Source: Erythrobacter sp. (GTDB lineage: Bacteria > Pseudomonadota > Alphaproteobacteria > Sphingomonadales > Sphingomonadaceae). From it: a stretch of 64,000 nt of DNA. A program made the translations under genes and the position numbers. Below, piece by piece: positions 26,536 to 36,656 of the stretch; within the stretch, counting starts at the first letter, position 1; every line of letters begins with the position of its first letter. The stretch lies in NCBI GenBank assembly GCA_025698865.1, contig JAILWQ010000002.1:208385-272384 (forward strand), in the 5' to 3' direction. The notes beneath the pieces are model-generated. The model made no database searches. It had not been told where the DNA came from and worked only from the letters and a program-made list of their open reading frames with translations.

Positions 26536-27383
26536 TGCTCCTTTTCTCCGCTCTCCCGCTGCTGTTCCTCCAGGTCGGTCCGAACCCCACGGTCGGAAGC
26601 ATTCCCGGCCTGCCGGAGGAATTGCGCAACCGTCCGCCGCGCGAAGAGACCGCGCCCGCCGAACCGCAACGGCAGACCCGGCTTTCGCAATGCCTGCTGT
26701 CCGCCGGACGCAATTCGCAGGAAGCGCTCGACTACGCACAGGCGTGGCGCGAGATGGCGGAAAGCGATGCCGAGCTTGCCCAGACCTCGCATTGCGCGGG
26801 ACTCGCGCTGGTTCGGCTGGAAAGATTCGACGAGGCACGCCAGGCATTTGCTGCCGCGCGCGACGAGATCGGCGACACCAACCCCGCCTACCGCGCACGG
26901 CTGTCGGCCATGGCCGGCAATGCGGCGATGGCGGCGGGCGAAGCGGAAGCGGCGCTGCCGGAATTCGAACGCGCGGAGCAGGATGCCACCGCGGCGGGCG
27001 AGGCAAGGATGCGCGCCGGTTTCGCTATCGACCGGGCGCGGGCGCTGGTGGCGACGGGCAAGCCCGAACTCGCGGTCGCGGCGCTCACCGCTGCGCGTGA
27101 AAGCGATCCTTCCAACGCCCGCGCCTGGCTGCTCTCCGCGACTCTCTCGCGCCGGCTCGAACGGCTCGGCGAAGCGCAGCGCCAGATCGAATACGCCGCC
27201 GACCTTGCTCCGCGCGACCCCGCGATCGGCCTCGAGGCCGGCGTGATCGCCGCGATGGCCGGGCGCGAGGTCGACGCGCGCAGCAGCTTCACCTCGGTCA
27301 TCGACGTCGCGCCGGACAGTGCCGAAGCGGCGACCGCACGCAAATATCTCGAGCAGCTCGGAGGCGACACCGCCGGAACATGA
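26535..27383 (+). CDS. Exported tetratricopeptide-repeat protein
   Basis: A 282-residue protein with an N-terminal hydrophobic export signal (MLLFSALPLLFLQVGPNP) and a Pro/Glu-rich stretch (GLPEELRNRPPREETAPAEP). At least five TPR-like helical pairs follow, for example SHCAGLALVRLERFDEARQAF and YAADLAPRDPAIGLEAGVIAAMAGREVDARSSF. These are protein-binding scaffolds, and partners are unknown. It starts on the last base of the hydrolase stop and overlaps the next gene by ATGA. The longer upstream frame lies inside the hydrolase in another phase and is a shadow. Confidence 0.85.
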   Translation: MLLFSALPLLFLQVGPNPTVGSIPGLPEELRNRPPREETAPAEPQRQTRLSQCLLSAGRNSQEALDYAQAWREMAESDAELAQTSHCAGLALVRLERFDEARQAFAAARDEIGDTNPAYRARLSAMAGNAAMAAGEAEAALPEFERAEQDATAAGEARMRAGFAIDRARALVATGKPELAVAALTAARESDPSNARAWLLSATLSRRLERLGEAQRQIEYAADLAPRDPAIGLEAGVIAAMAGREVDARSSFTSVIDVAPDSAEAATARKYLEQLGGDTAGT

Positions 27384-28378
27384 CAGATTTCTCCATCCTC
27401 GATCTCGTCCCCGTCCGCGAGGGCGGCACTGTCGGCGAGGCTTTCGCCGCCGCCACCGATCTCGCCCGCACCGCAGAGGCGGTCGGCTGCAAGCGTTTCT
27501 GGGTCGCCGAGCATCACCTGATGGAAGGGATCGCGGGCGGCGCGACCTCGGTCGTCCTGTCGCACATCGCCAATGCGACGAGCACGATCCGCATCGGATC
27601 GGGCGGGATCATGCTGCCCAACCACACCCCGTTCCATATCGCCGAACAGTTCGGCACACTCGCCGCGCTCTTTCCCGGCCGGGTCGATCTCGGCCTTGGC
27701 CGCGCTCCCGGAGCAGGGCCCGAATTGCGGCAGGCTTTCCGCAAGGATTTGCACGCCGCGGCGGAAAGCTTTCCCCACGATGTCGTCGAGCTGCGCGCCT
27801 TGCTGACCGGCGATGTCGAGCTGCCGATCCGGGCGACGCCGGGATACGGCTCGGACCTCGAGATGTGGATGCTGGGCTCCAGCCTGTTCGGAGCCAACCT
27901 CGCCGCACAGCTCGGCCTGTCCTACGCCTTCGCCAGCCATTTCGCGCCCGATCATCTCGACGCCGCGCTGGAGGTCTATCGTCGCGAATTCCGTCCGTCG
28001 AAAACGCTCAGGCAGCCGCATGTCATGGTCGCCATGAACCTGTTCGCCGCCGAGACCACGGAAGAAGCCGAGCTGCTGGCGAGCTCGCAGATGCAGTCCT
28101 TCGTCGCGCTGCGCACCGGGCGTCCGGGCAAGCTGCCCCCGCCGGTCGCGAACTACCGCGAAGGCCTGCCCGTGCCGACCCGCGCCATGCTCGACCATAT
28201 CGGTCAGGCAAGCGCCATCGGGACGCCCGATCAGGTCCGCGAACAGGTGCAGGGCTTCCTTGCCCGGACCCGCGCCAACGAGGTGATCTTCGGCGGCCCG
28301 ACCTTCGATCCGGCGGCGCGCACGAGGTCGCTCGAACTGGCGATGGCCGCGCTTGCGGGGATGCGTTCGGAGGGCTAG
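27380..28378 (+). CDS. LLM-class flavin-dependent oxidoreductase (MsnO8/YhbW type)
   Basis: A 332-residue luciferase-like TIM barrel using FMNH2. MTDFSILDLVPVREGGTVGEAFAAATDLARTAE is the characteristic N-terminus of the single-subunit LLM subgroup. FWVAEHHLMEGIAGGATSVVLSHIANAT carries the conserved AEHH, and GGIMLPNHTPFHIAEQFGTLAALFPGRVDLGLGRAPG is the standard core. The monooxygenation substrate is unknown. It is the last gene of the hydrolase-TPR-LLM run and is 84 bases before the glutamate dehydrogenase. Confidence 0.93.
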   Translation: MTDFSILDLVPVREGGTVGEAFAAATDLARTAEAVGCKRFWVAEHHLMEGIAGGATSVVLSHIANATSTIRIGSGGIMLPNHTPFHIAEQFGTLAALFPGRVDLGLGRAPGAGPELRQAFRKDLHAAAESFPHDVVELRALLTGDVELPIRATPGYGSDLEMWMLGSSLFGANLAAQLGLSYAFASHFAPDHLDAALEVYRREFRPSKTLRQPHVMVAMNLFAAETTEEAELLASSQMQSFVALRTGRPGKLPPPVANYREGLPVPTRAMLDHIGQASAIGTPDQVREQVQGFLARTRANEVIFGGPTFDPAARTRSLELAMAALAGMRSEG

Positions 28379-28462
28379 GGCCGGCGCGTCGACAGGCGAA
28401 GGCGCACGGCCTCGCCGCAACCTGATTGCGGGCGGAGGAGAGACCGCCCACGCGAGGACTCA

Positions 28463-31400
28463 ATGGTTTTCAAGAAGACGTCCGCAACGCGGGCCGATAC
28501 CGTCCCGGCCAAGCTGGTCGAGGCGCTGGCCGCGCATATGAGCGAATCGCAGCTGCCCGGCGACACGCCGTTCGAAAAGGCACCCCTGCGCGAAGCCGCC
28601 GAGTTCCTTCTTTCCACCGGGCTGTCCCGAGAAACCCGCAAATCCGCGATCGCGATCGAATCCGCCAGCGGCGAACGGCGGATGCTGCGCATCGCGATCG
28701 TCAACGACGACATGCCCTTCCTGGTCGATTCGGCGGCGGCGGCGATCGCCGCGTCGGGTCTTGCCATCGACCGGCTGGTCCACCCGGTGGTCGCCGTCGA
28801 GCGCGATGCGAACGGTGAACTCGTCGCGATTCGCGACGGTGATCCCGATCCCGCCGACTGGGAATCGATGATCTACATCGAAACCCCCCGGGTCGATGCC
28901 CGCCAGCGCCGCGAATTGCTCCGCAGGCTGCGCGAAACCATGGGCGACGTGCGCGCGGCCGTCGGCGACTGGCCAAAGCTGCGCGCCGCGATGCAGGCCG
29001 ATGCCGAACGGATCGAGAGCGAGAATTCCGAAGGCGCCGCTCTGCTGCGCTGGCTCGACGAGGGAATGCTGACCCAGCTTGGCCATCTCGTCCGCCATCG
29101 CGAGGGCGACGTGACCGACGCGCTCGGCATCTGCCGCAAGAGCGCGAAGGAACTGCTCGCCGATGCCTCCTACGACCGGGCCTTCGCCTGGTTCGAGAAT
29201 GCGAAGAACACGCGGCTGCCGCTGGTCATCAAGGCCAATCGGCTCTCGCTTGTCCATCGTCACGTCCCGCTCGACCTCCTGCTGGTGCCGCTGCGCGAGA
29301 ACGGCAAGGTCACGGCGCTCTCGGTCCATGCCGGCGTCTGGACCAGCGCCGCGCTGGCCGCGCCGCCGCGCGACGTTCCGCGCCTGCGCAGCGAGCTCGA
29401 GGCGATCATGGAGCGGCTCGAATTCGACCGCGGCGGCCATGCCGGCAAGGCGCTGGTCCATGCGCTGACCACTCTGCCGCACGATCTCCTGATCGGTTTC
29501 GATGCCCGCGATATCGAGCGGCTGTCGACGACGATGATGAGCCTCGTCGACCGCCCCCGCCCGCGCCTTGCGCTGGTCGAGGCCCCGCTCGCGCGCCATC
29601 TCTTCGCCTTCGTCTGGCTGCCGCGCGACATGCTCTCCACGCAATTGCGCGAGCAGATCCGCAAGATGCTCGAACAGAGCGCATCGGCGCGGCTTCTGGA
29701 CTGGAGCCTCGAGGTGGAGGGCGGCAACCTCGCCATGCTGCGTTTCGTGCTCGATATTCGCGACACGGACGGCGCGCCCGACGAGGCGGCGCTCGACGAA
29801 CAGCTCCAGACGATGCTGCGCGGCTGGACCGAAGCGGTCGAGACGGAACTGGCCGAACTGGTCGAGCCGGGCCGTGCCGCGGCCCTCGCCCTGCGCTGGG
29901 CCGAGAGCTTTCCCACCTCCTTCCGCGCGCATTTCGGCGCTTTGGAAGCGGCGATCGACATCGCCCGCCTTCATTCGCTCGGGATCCATTCGGACGCCGA
30001 TGCTCCGCGCCAGCGTGACGCCCGCCTCTATTTCTGCGAGCGCGAGGACGAAGCCTGCCTGCGGCTCAAGCTCTACCAGGCCGAAGGCAGCCTGCCCTTG
30101 TCCGACGCGGTGCCGGTGCTGGAGAATTTCGGCTTCCACGTGAACACCGAAATGCCTGTCGTTCTCGACAACGGGCGGCTCGGCACGATCCACGATTTCC
30201 GGCTGACGCTCTCGCCGGGCACCGATGCCGGGGCGATGGTTGCCCGTGCCGATGCGATCGAGGAAGCGGTCGCCGCGGTCCTCAACGGAGAGGCCGAGAA
30301 CGACGTCTTCAACCGGCTGGTCTGCGAAGCTTCGCTCTCGGCGGGCGAGGCGGGCCTGCTGCGCGCCTTCTATCGCTATCTGCGCCAGGCCGGCATGGGC
30401 TTCACCATCTACACGGTGGTCGATGCCCTGCGGGGCGCGCCCGACGTCACTCGCGCGCTGGTGGCTTTGTTCGCGGCGCGGCACGATCCCGATTTCGGCA
30501 GCAGCACCGGCAAGGGCCGCGAGGAGGCGGTCGAGGATGCCAAGACCGCGATCAAGCGCGGCCTGGCCAAGGTCGTCGCCATCAACGACGATCGCCTGCT
30601 GCGCCTCTACCACTCGCTGATCGACGCGATCCTGCGGACCAATTTCTTCGCGCCCGCGGCCGAAGAGGCGCTGGCCTTTAAGATCGAGTCCGAACTGGTA
30701 CCGAACCTGCCCAAGCCAATTCCGTGGCGCGAGATCTTCGTCTATTCCCGCCGGGTCGAGGGCATTCACCTGCGCTCCGGCGCGATCGCGCGCGGTGGCC
30801 TCCGCTGGTCGGACCGCCGCGACGATTTCCGCACCGAGATCCTCGGCCTGATGAAGGCCCAGCGGGTCAAGAACGCGGTCATCGTGCCGACCGGCGCGAA
30901 GGGCGGTTTCTATCCCAAACAGCTCCCCAATCCCGCGCTCGACCGTGATGGCTGGGCAGCCGAGGGACAGGGCAGCTACGAGGTCTTCATCCGCACCCTG
31001 CTCTCGATCACCGACAACATCGTCGACGACAAGGTCGTGCATCCGCAGGACGTGGTCATCCATGACGGGGAAGACCCCTATTTCGTGGTCGCGGCCGACA
31101 AGGGCACGGCCAAGTTCTCCGACGTCGCCAACGGCATCGCCGAGCAGCGCGGCTTCTGGCTCGACGACGCCTTCGCCAGTGGCGGATCGAACGGCTACGA
31201 CCACAAGGCCATGGGCATCACCGCCAAGGGCGCATGGGTCTCGGTCCAGCGGCATTTCCTCGAGATGGGCGTCGACGTGCAGTCCGAACCGGTAGAGGTG
31301 GTCGGCTGCGGCGACATGTCGGGCGACGTGTTCGGCAACGGCATGCTGCTGTCGAAAGCGATCAAGCTGGTCGCGGCCTTCGACCACCGGCACATCTTCA

Positions 31401-33184
31401 TCGACCCCGATCCCGATCCCGCCGCCAGCTGGGCGGAGCGTGCCCGCATGTTCGACCTGCCGCGGTCGAGCTGGGACGATTACGACCGCAGCGTGATCTC
31501 GAAGGGCGGCGGCGTGTTCGCGCGCGACGCCAAGACCATCAAGCTGTCCAAGGCGGCGCAGAAAGCGCTCGACCTCAGCGAAGCCGAGATTGAGCCCGAC
31601 GCGCTGATCACGGCGATCCTCAAAGCCCCGGTCGACCTCGTCTGGTTCGGCGGCATCGGCACCTACATCAAGGCCGCGCAGGAGAACAATGCGCAGGTCG
31701 GCGATCCCGCGAACGATGCCCTGCGCATCGATGCGGGCGAGCTTCGCGCCAGGGTGGTCGGCGAAGGTGCCAATCTGGGCGTGACGCAGGCCGGGCGGAT
31801 CGAGTTCGCGCTGCGCGGCGGGCGGATCAACACCGATTTCATCGACAATTCGGCCGGCGTCGACTGCTCGGACAACGAGGTCAACATCAAGATCGCACTG
31901 GCGGCCGCGCGCCGCGAGGGCAAGCTGTCCGAGGCGAAACGCAACGCGCTGCTCAAGGACATGACCGAAGAGGTGGCGCAGCTGGTCCTGGAAGACAATC
32001 GCCTCCAGGCGCTGGCGCTGTCGATCGCGGAAATGGGTGGGCCGCGGGTGGCCGACGCGCAGCTGCGCCTGATCGAATCGCTCGAGGATTCGGGCAATCT
32101 CGACCGCCGCACCGAAGGTCTCGCCGATCACGAAACGCTCGGCCGGCGGATCGCCGACGGCAAGGGCCTCACCCGGCCCGAGCTCGCCGTGCTGCTCTCC
32201 TCCACGAAGCTGGTGCTGCAGGACGCGATCGAGAACGGACCGCTGTCGCAGACCGAGGCGCTGGAGCCGCTGCTGCTCCATGCTTTCCCCGAACCCATGC
32301 GGGACAAGTTCAGGCCGCAGATCCTGGGCCACCGCCTGCGGCGCCAGCTGGTCGCGACCAAGCTCGCCAACCGCATCGTCAACCGGATCGGCCTGGTCCA
32401 TCCGTTCGAGCTGGCGGAGGAAGAGGGCGCGACGCTGGAGGAGGTGGCCACCGCTTTCGTCGTGGCGGACCAGCTCTACGGCATGAACGCGTTGTGGTCG
32501 GAGATCGACCGTGCAGACATGCCCGAACATGCGCGCCTGATGCTGTTCGACCGCGCCGCGCGCGGCCTGCGCATCCAGATGGCCGACCTGCTGTGCGTCG
32601 GAGTCGACCCGGCCGATCCGCAGGCGACGCTCGAAACGCTGAGCGAGGGCGTCTCGCGGCTCTCGCAGGCATCTCACGACCTGCTCGAAAAAGAGAGCCG
32701 GATGCATTCGCAACGTCTCCAGAGCGAGTTCGCCGAGGCCGGCGCGCCCGACGCATTGTCCGCCAGAGTCGCGCATCTTTTCGAGATGGACGGCGCGATC
32801 GGCCTCGCCAAGCTGGCCCGCCGGACCGAGATCGACGTGTTCGACCTCACCGGAGCCTTCACCGCGCTCGGCGCCGAACTCGGGCTCGACTGGGCTCAGG
32901 CGACGTCCGCTCTGATGAGCCCGTCCGACGTCTGGGAGCGGCTGCTCGTCGGCGGCCTCGCCCGCGATTTCCAGCAGATGCGGATCGACTTTCTGCGTCG
33001 GCTCGCCCGGCGCAAGGGCGCGAAAGAAAACATGCCGGCGATGGTCGGCGAATGGGTCTTCGAAAACGAGAGCGGTGTGCGCAATTTCCGCATGATGGTC
33101 GGCCGTGCCCAGGCGCAGAGCCCGGTCGCGCCTGCCGTCCTCGCGCAGATCGCCAGCATGGCCCGCAACCTTCTGGGCAAATAG
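28463..33184 (+). CDS. gdhZ: NAD-specific glutamate dehydrogenase, 180-kDa class
   Basis: A 1573-residue enzyme that deaminates glutamate to 2-oxoglutarate and ammonium with NAD. The long N-terminal half (residues 1-700) has the ACT-like and linker regions of the large GDHs; the catalytic core starts near residue 770: GGLRWSDRRDDFRTEILGLMKAQRVKNAVIVPTGAKGGF includes the active-site Lys. GDMSGDVFGNGMLLS and GGIGTYIKA come later, and the C-terminal helical region follows. GAGGACTCA before the ATG supports the start. The antisense strand carries a 1438-codon open frame due only to codon bias. Together with gltBD at 1 kb and glnE it concerns glutamate balance, though not in one operon. Confidence 0.97.
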   Translation: MVFKKTSATRADTVPAKLVEALAAHMSESQLPGDTPFEKAPLREAAEFLLSTGLSRETRKSAIAIESASGERRMLRIAIVNDDMPFLVDSAAAAIAASGLAIDRLVHPVVAVERDANGELVAIRDGDPDPADWESMIYIETPRVDARQRRELLRRLRETMGDVRAAVGDWPKLRAAMQADAERIESENSEGAALLRWLDEGMLTQLGHLVRHREGDVTDALGICRKSAKELLADASYDRAFAWFENAKNTRLPLVIKANRLSLVHRHVPLDLLLVPLRENGKVTALSVHAGVWTSAALAAPPRDVPRLRSELEAIMERLEFDRGGHAGKALVHALTTLPHDLLIGFDARDIERLSTTMMSLVDRPRPRLALVEAPLARHLFAFVWLPRDMLSTQLREQIRKMLEQSASARLLDWSLEVEGGNLAMLRFVLDIRDTDGAPDEAALDEQLQTMLRGWTEAVETELAELVEPGRAAALALRWAESFPTSFRAHFGALEAAIDIARLHSLGIHSDADAPRQRDARLYFCEREDEACLRLKLYQAEGSLPLSDAVPVLENFGFHVNTEMPVVLDNGRLGTIHDFRLTLSPGTDAGAMVARADAIEEAVAAVLNGEAENDVFNRLVCEASLSAGEAGLLRAFYRYLRQAGMGFTIYTVVDALRGAPDVTRALVALFAARHDPDFGSSTGKGREEAVEDAKTAIKRGLAKVVAINDDRLLRLYHSLIDAILRTNFFAPAAEEALAFKIESELVPNLPKPIPWREIFVYSRRVEGIHLRSGAIARGGLRWSDRRDDFRTEILGLMKAQRVKNAVIVPTGAKGGFYPKQLPNPALDRDGWAAEGQGSYEVFIRTLLSITDNIVDDKVVHPQDVVIHDGEDPYFVVAADKGTAKFSDVANGIAEQRGFWLDDAFASGGSNGYDHKAMGITAKGAWVSVQRHFLEMGVDVQSEPVEVVGCGDMSGDVFGNGMLLSKAIKLVAAFDHRHIFIDPDPDPAASWAERARMFDLPRSSWDDYDRSVISKGGGVFARDAKTIKLSKAAQKALDLSEAEIEPDALITAILKAPVDLVWFGGIGTYIKAAQENNAQVGDPANDALRIDAGELRARVVGEGANLGVTQAGRIEFALRGGRINTDFIDNSAGVDCSDNEVNIKIALAAARREGKLSEAKRNALLKDMTEEVAQLVLEDNRLQALALSIAEMGGPRVADAQLRLIESLEDSGNLDRRTEGLADHETLGRRIADGKGLTRPELAVLLSSTKLVLQDAIENGPLSQTEALEPLLLHAFPEPMRDKFRPQILGHRLRRQLVATKLANRIVNRIGLVHPFELAEEEGATLEEVATAFVVADQLYGMNALWSEIDRADMPEHARLMLFDRAARGLRIQMADLLCVGVDPADPQATLETLSEGVSRLSQASHDLLEKESRMHSQRLQSEFAEAGAPDALSARVAHLFEMDGAIGLAKLARRTEIDVFDLTGAFTALGAELGLDWAQATSALMSPSDVWERLLVGGLARDFQQMRIDFLRRLARRKGAKENMPAMVGEWVFENESGVRNFRMMVGRAQAQSPVAPAVLAQIASMARNLLGK

Positions 33185-33221
33185 GACGCCTTGACCTTGC
33201 CGGCGATTGCGCCGAACTCCG

Positions 33222-34454
33222 ATGGCGATGGATAGCTACGACATTGTCATCGTCGGCTCGGGGCATGGCGGCGCACAGGCCGCGATCGCCCTGCGCCAGC
33301 AAGGCCACGACGGATCGATCTGCATGGTCAGCAGATCCCATATCGCGCCTTACGAACGGCCGCCCTTGTCCAAGGAGTATCTGTCGGGCGAAAAACCGCT
33401 CGAACGGATCATGATCCGCCCCCCGGCTTTCTGGGAGGACAAGGGGGTCGCGCTGAAACTCGGCACTAATGTGTCCGAAATCGACTGGATGAAGCGCCAG
33501 ATCGTGTGCGGCGACGAGAGCCGGATCGGCTATCGCAAGCTGATCTGGGCGGCAGGTGGCGATGCACGGCGCCTGTCCTGCCCCGGCTCCGATCTCGCCG
33601 GTATCCATACCGTGCGCTACATCACCGATGTCGACGCTTTGCGCGCGGAACTCGATGACGGCGCGCGCCGGGCGGTGGTGGTCGGGGGCGGCTATATCGG
33701 GCTCGAAGCGGCGGCGGTGCTCCGCAAGCTCGGCTGCGAGGTGACGCTGCTCGAAGCACAGTCCCGCGTCCTCGCACGCGTGGCCGGCGAAACGCTGAGC
33801 CAGTTTTATCAGGACGAACATCGCCGGCAGGGCGTCGACCTCCGCCTCGAAACCGGTGTCGAACGGATCGAGGGTGAGGATGGCCGCGTCGCCGCCGTGC
33901 TGACCGACACCGGCGAGCGGTTCGAATGCGATATCGTCATCGTCGGCATCGGCATCGTCGCTTCGGTCGGCCCGCTGATCGCCGCCGGCGCATCGGGCAC
34001 CAACGGCGTCGACGTCGATTCCTTCTGCCGCACGACGCTCGACGATATCTACGCGATCGGCGACTGCGCGGCCCATGCCAATTCCTATGCCGACAATGCC
34101 GTGATCCGGCTGGAATCCGTGCAGAACGCCAACGACATGGCAACCTGCGCCGCGCGTTCGATCATGGGCGAGAAGCAGGAATACGATGCCGTGCCGTGGT
34201 TCTGGTCGAACCAGTACGATCTCAAGCTTCAGACCGTCGGGCTCTCGATCGATCACGACACCACCGTCGTGCGCGGCGATCCGGACAGCCGCAAATTCTC
34301 CGTGATCTATCTTCGCGAAGGGCGCGTGATCGCGCTCGACTGCGTGAACAGCGTCAGGGACTACGTCCAGGGGCGCAAGCTGGTCGAAGCGGGGGCCGTC
34401 ATCGCGCCGGAAGCGCTGGCGGATGCCGACACCCCGCTCAAGGACATGCTCTGA
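33222..34454 (+). CDS. Ferredoxin/rubredoxin-NAD reductase (FAD-dependent)
   Basis: A 410-residue flavoprotein like putidaredoxin reductase. It has FAD motif [21 protein letters not shown] at the N-terminus, NAD motif [20 protein letters not shown] near 150, and the FAD motif YAIGDCAAH near 280. The typical C-terminal domain ([18 protein letters not shown]) follows. It passes NAD(P)H electrons to a 2Fe-2S ferredoxin that serves P450s or oxygenases. The CYP153-like P450 at 40 kb is a natural client; no ferredoxin gene is visible in between. Start at MAMDSYD; ATG at 33228 is equally possible. Confidence 0.9.
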   Translation: MAMDSYDIVIVGSGHGGAQAAIALRQQGHDGSICMVSRSHIAPYERPPLSKEYLSGEKPLERIMIRPPAFWEDKGVALKLGTNVSEIDWMKRQIVCGDESRIGYRKLIWAAGGDARRLSCPGSDLAGIHTVRYITDVDALRAELDDGARRAVVVGGGYIGLEAAAVLRKLGCEVTLLEAQSRVLARVAGETLSQFYQDEHRRQGVDLRLETGVERIEGEDGRVAAVLTDTGERFECDIVIVGIGIVASVGPLIAAGASGTNGVDVDSFCRTTLDDIYAIGDCAAHANSYADNAVIRLESVQNANDMATCAARSIMGEKQEYDAVPWFWSNQYDLKLQTVGLSIDHDTTVVRGDPDSRKFSVIYLREGRVIALDCVNSVRDYVQGRKLVEAGAVIAPEALADADTPLKDML

Positions 34455-36623
34455 TCAATCCGCCGGGACGGTAAGGGCCTCGGTCTCGCGAATCTTGCCC
34501 GCGAGACTGTCTTCCGCGTAATTCACCTCCCGCAACTGACCCGTGGCGTAGAGCCCGTGCTGGTCGCGCACCCACTCGGGCGGGGCGGCGAAGTTGCCGT
34601 AGGGCAGGATCGCCCGCGCGCGCGGTTGCTGCGCGAATTCGATCGCCGCCACCCAGCCGGTTCCGCCGAGGAACTCGAGCCCGGTCCCGTCCGCCTTGGG
34701 CGCGAAATAGGCCGGGCGGAACGCGCCGAACTGGCCGATGCCGAGATTGGAGGGGAGCGTGCCGCCCTTCCCGTCGGGCGTCCGCGCGACCGCGCCCCAC
34801 GGCACGTCGAGAGGCGCGCCGGCCTTTTCCAGCATCTGTGCCGCACCGACCAGCGCGGCGACGGCGGCAGGCTCCTTTGCGTCGTCGATCCCTTCCGGGA
34901 AGGTGGCCGGATCGTCGAACGACCATTTGCGCTCGTACGGGTCACCGCTGTTCTGCGTGAAGCCGAAGGCCCAGAGCGCGAACAGGGCCGCACCGCGACT
35001 GTCGGCATCGTGATGACGATCCCATGCGGCCAGCACCTCGCCCGCGCGGCGGGCGGTCGCGTCGTCCGATCTGCGCGCGGCGGCGATCAGGTCGTCCAGC
35101 AGATTGTCCGCCATGGTGAAGCGAGTGTCGTGCGCGTAGGCGATCATCTCGTCGAAGGAGATGCTCTTGTCCGCCAGCAGCAGTTCGAGCGAATGCTGCG
35201 GGCGCCCGTCGAGGCTCGGCACGGGATAGTCCTGCGGGTAATCCTGCGGACCGGTGACCACCGGTAGGGTCGCGGTGTAACCCGGCTCGTTGGCGTTCTG
35301 CACGAAGCCGGAGGGCGGATTGGCGACGCGGACCAGCTCCGAATAGGGGCGGTAGGCGCTCCACAGATTGGCCGGATCGGAGCCGTCAATCGGCGCTGCC
35401 CAGAACGCCGCATCGCCCTTCGCCCGCACCGGCGTGAGGCCGTTGGAAACGTAGAGGATCTCGCCCGCGCGATCGGCGTAGATCACGTTGAACATCGGCA
35501 GCTGCATCTGCGCCAGGGCCTGCTCGAACTCGGTACGCGAGTCGGCCTTGGCCATCGCCGCGTACTGGTCGAAAGCGCGCGCATGATCCGTCTCACCGAG
35601 GCCGGCGATCTTCACCACCACGGCCTTGCCATTCGCCATGCCGACCACCGGGCCCTGCGACGTTCGCCGGATCCGCAGTTCGCGCGTGGTCATGGCCCCA
35701 TCCGCGCCGCGCACTTTGAGCGATACGTTTTCGGTCTCGAACGGCAGGACCTCGTTGCCGACCCGGTATCCGCCCTCGGCCAGATCGAAGAGATAGATGT
35801 CGGCATTGTCGAACACGTTGACGGTGTGGGTCCAGCCAAGCTGCTCGTTGAACATGATCGAAGGGAAGGGCTGACCGATCAGCGACACGCCATAGGCGTT
35901 CTGGCCGGGCGAGACATGATGCCCTTCGAACCAGGTGTAGATGCCGTCCCACGGCAGATGCGGGTTCATCAGCAGCATGGCGTTGCCGCTGGCCGAGCGC
36001 GAGGGGGCGATCGCCCAGCCGTTGGAGCCAGCTTCTCCCGGTTCGGCCGCCGAACTGGCGATCAGGCGCTGCGCCTGCGCCAGTTCGCGCCCGCCGTTGA
36101 AAGTGAGATTCACCACCCGCTGGATATGGCCGATGATGTCGGCGCCGCTGACCGGCAGGACCTGCCGCATCTCCGCGCTGCCGCTTTCGGGGTGAGCGGC
36201 GAACCAGGCGTTGATGCCGTCGGCGAATGCGTCGATCTGTGCGCGGTATTCGGGCGTCTGCGCGGCGTGCAGCTTCTCGGCCGATTGCGGCACGCCCATC
36301 GTCCACAGCATCTGCGCCTCGGCCAGGCGATCCGCCCCCCAATATTCCGCCCCGCGCCCGCGCGCCGTGCCGATGAGTTCGAGCAGCTGGTCCGGCCGTC
36401 CGCGCGCCTGCGCCCAGCCATAGGCATAGCGCAGCGCCTCGTCCGATCCGGCGCGGATATGCGGCACGCCCCATTCGTCCCAGTCGATCTCGGCCTGCTG
36501 CGCGTTGCAGCATTCGGCGGCGGACACGGCGAGCGGCGTTATCCGGTCGCCCTGCTGCGGCATGGTGGTGGCGCAACCGGCCAGAGCCAGCGCGGAAACG
36601 GTCAGAACGGCAAGACGGCGCAT
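34455..36623 (-). CDS. Penicillin acylase family lipoprotein (AHL-acylase-like)
   Basis: A 722-residue Ntn hydrolase. The signal peptide ends in a lipobox (ALALAGC, Cys17). The self-cleavage site and nucleophile are Gly-Ser200 in EAGSNGWAIAPSRSASGNAML, the conserved start of the beta chain. NPHLPW and FNEQLGWTHTVN are family motifs, as is AYAHDTRFTMADNL. Members hydrolyse amides such as acyl-homoserine lactones, cephalosporins or N-acyl amino acids; the exact substrate is open. Because it is a lipoprotein, it should face the periplasm or cell surface. It lies 33 bases after queG on the same strand. Confidence 0.9.
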   Translation of the reverse strand: MRRLAVLTVSALALAGCATTMPQQGDRITPLAVSAAECCNAQQAEIDWDEWGVPHIRAGSDEALRYAYGWAQARGRPDQLLELIGTARGRGAEYWGADRLAEAQMLWTMGVPQSAEKLHAAQTPEYRAQIDAFADGINAWFAAHPESGSAEMRQVLPVSGADIIGHIQRVVNLTFNGGRELAQAQRLIASSAAEPGEAGSNGWAIAPSRSASGNAMLLMNPHLPWDGIYTWFEGHHVSPGQNAYGVSLIGQPFPSIMFNEQLGWTHTVNVFDNADIYLFDLAEGGYRVGNEVLPFETENVSLKVRGADGAMTTRELRIRRTSQGPVVGMANGKAVVVKIAGLGETDHARAFDQYAAMAKADSRTEFEQALAQMQLPMFNVIYADRAGEILYVSNGLTPVRAKGDAAFWAAPIDGSDPANLWSAYRPYSELVRVANPPSGFVQNANEPGYTATLPVVTGPQDYPQDYPVPSLDGRPQHSLELLLADKSISFDEMIAYAHDTRFTMADNLLDDLIAAARRSDDATARRAGEVLAAWDRHHDADSRGAALFALWAFGFTQNSGDPYERKWSFDDPATFPEGIDDAKEPAAVAALVGAAQMLEKAGAPLDVPWGAVARTPDGKGGTLPSNLGIGQFGAFRPAYFAPKADGTGLEFLGGTGWVAAIEFAQQPRARAILPYGNFAAPPEWVRDQHGLYATGQLREVNYAEDSLAGKIRETEALTVPAD

Positions 36624-36656
36624 TTTTTTCTCTCCCTGTTGGAAGGTGTTAAGCGC

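Noticed and set aside
28460..32776. A 1438-codon open frame antisense to glutamate dehydrogenase
   Set aside because: High GC and codon bias keep the complementary phase open; it has no recognisable domain and the sense strand is clearly GDH.
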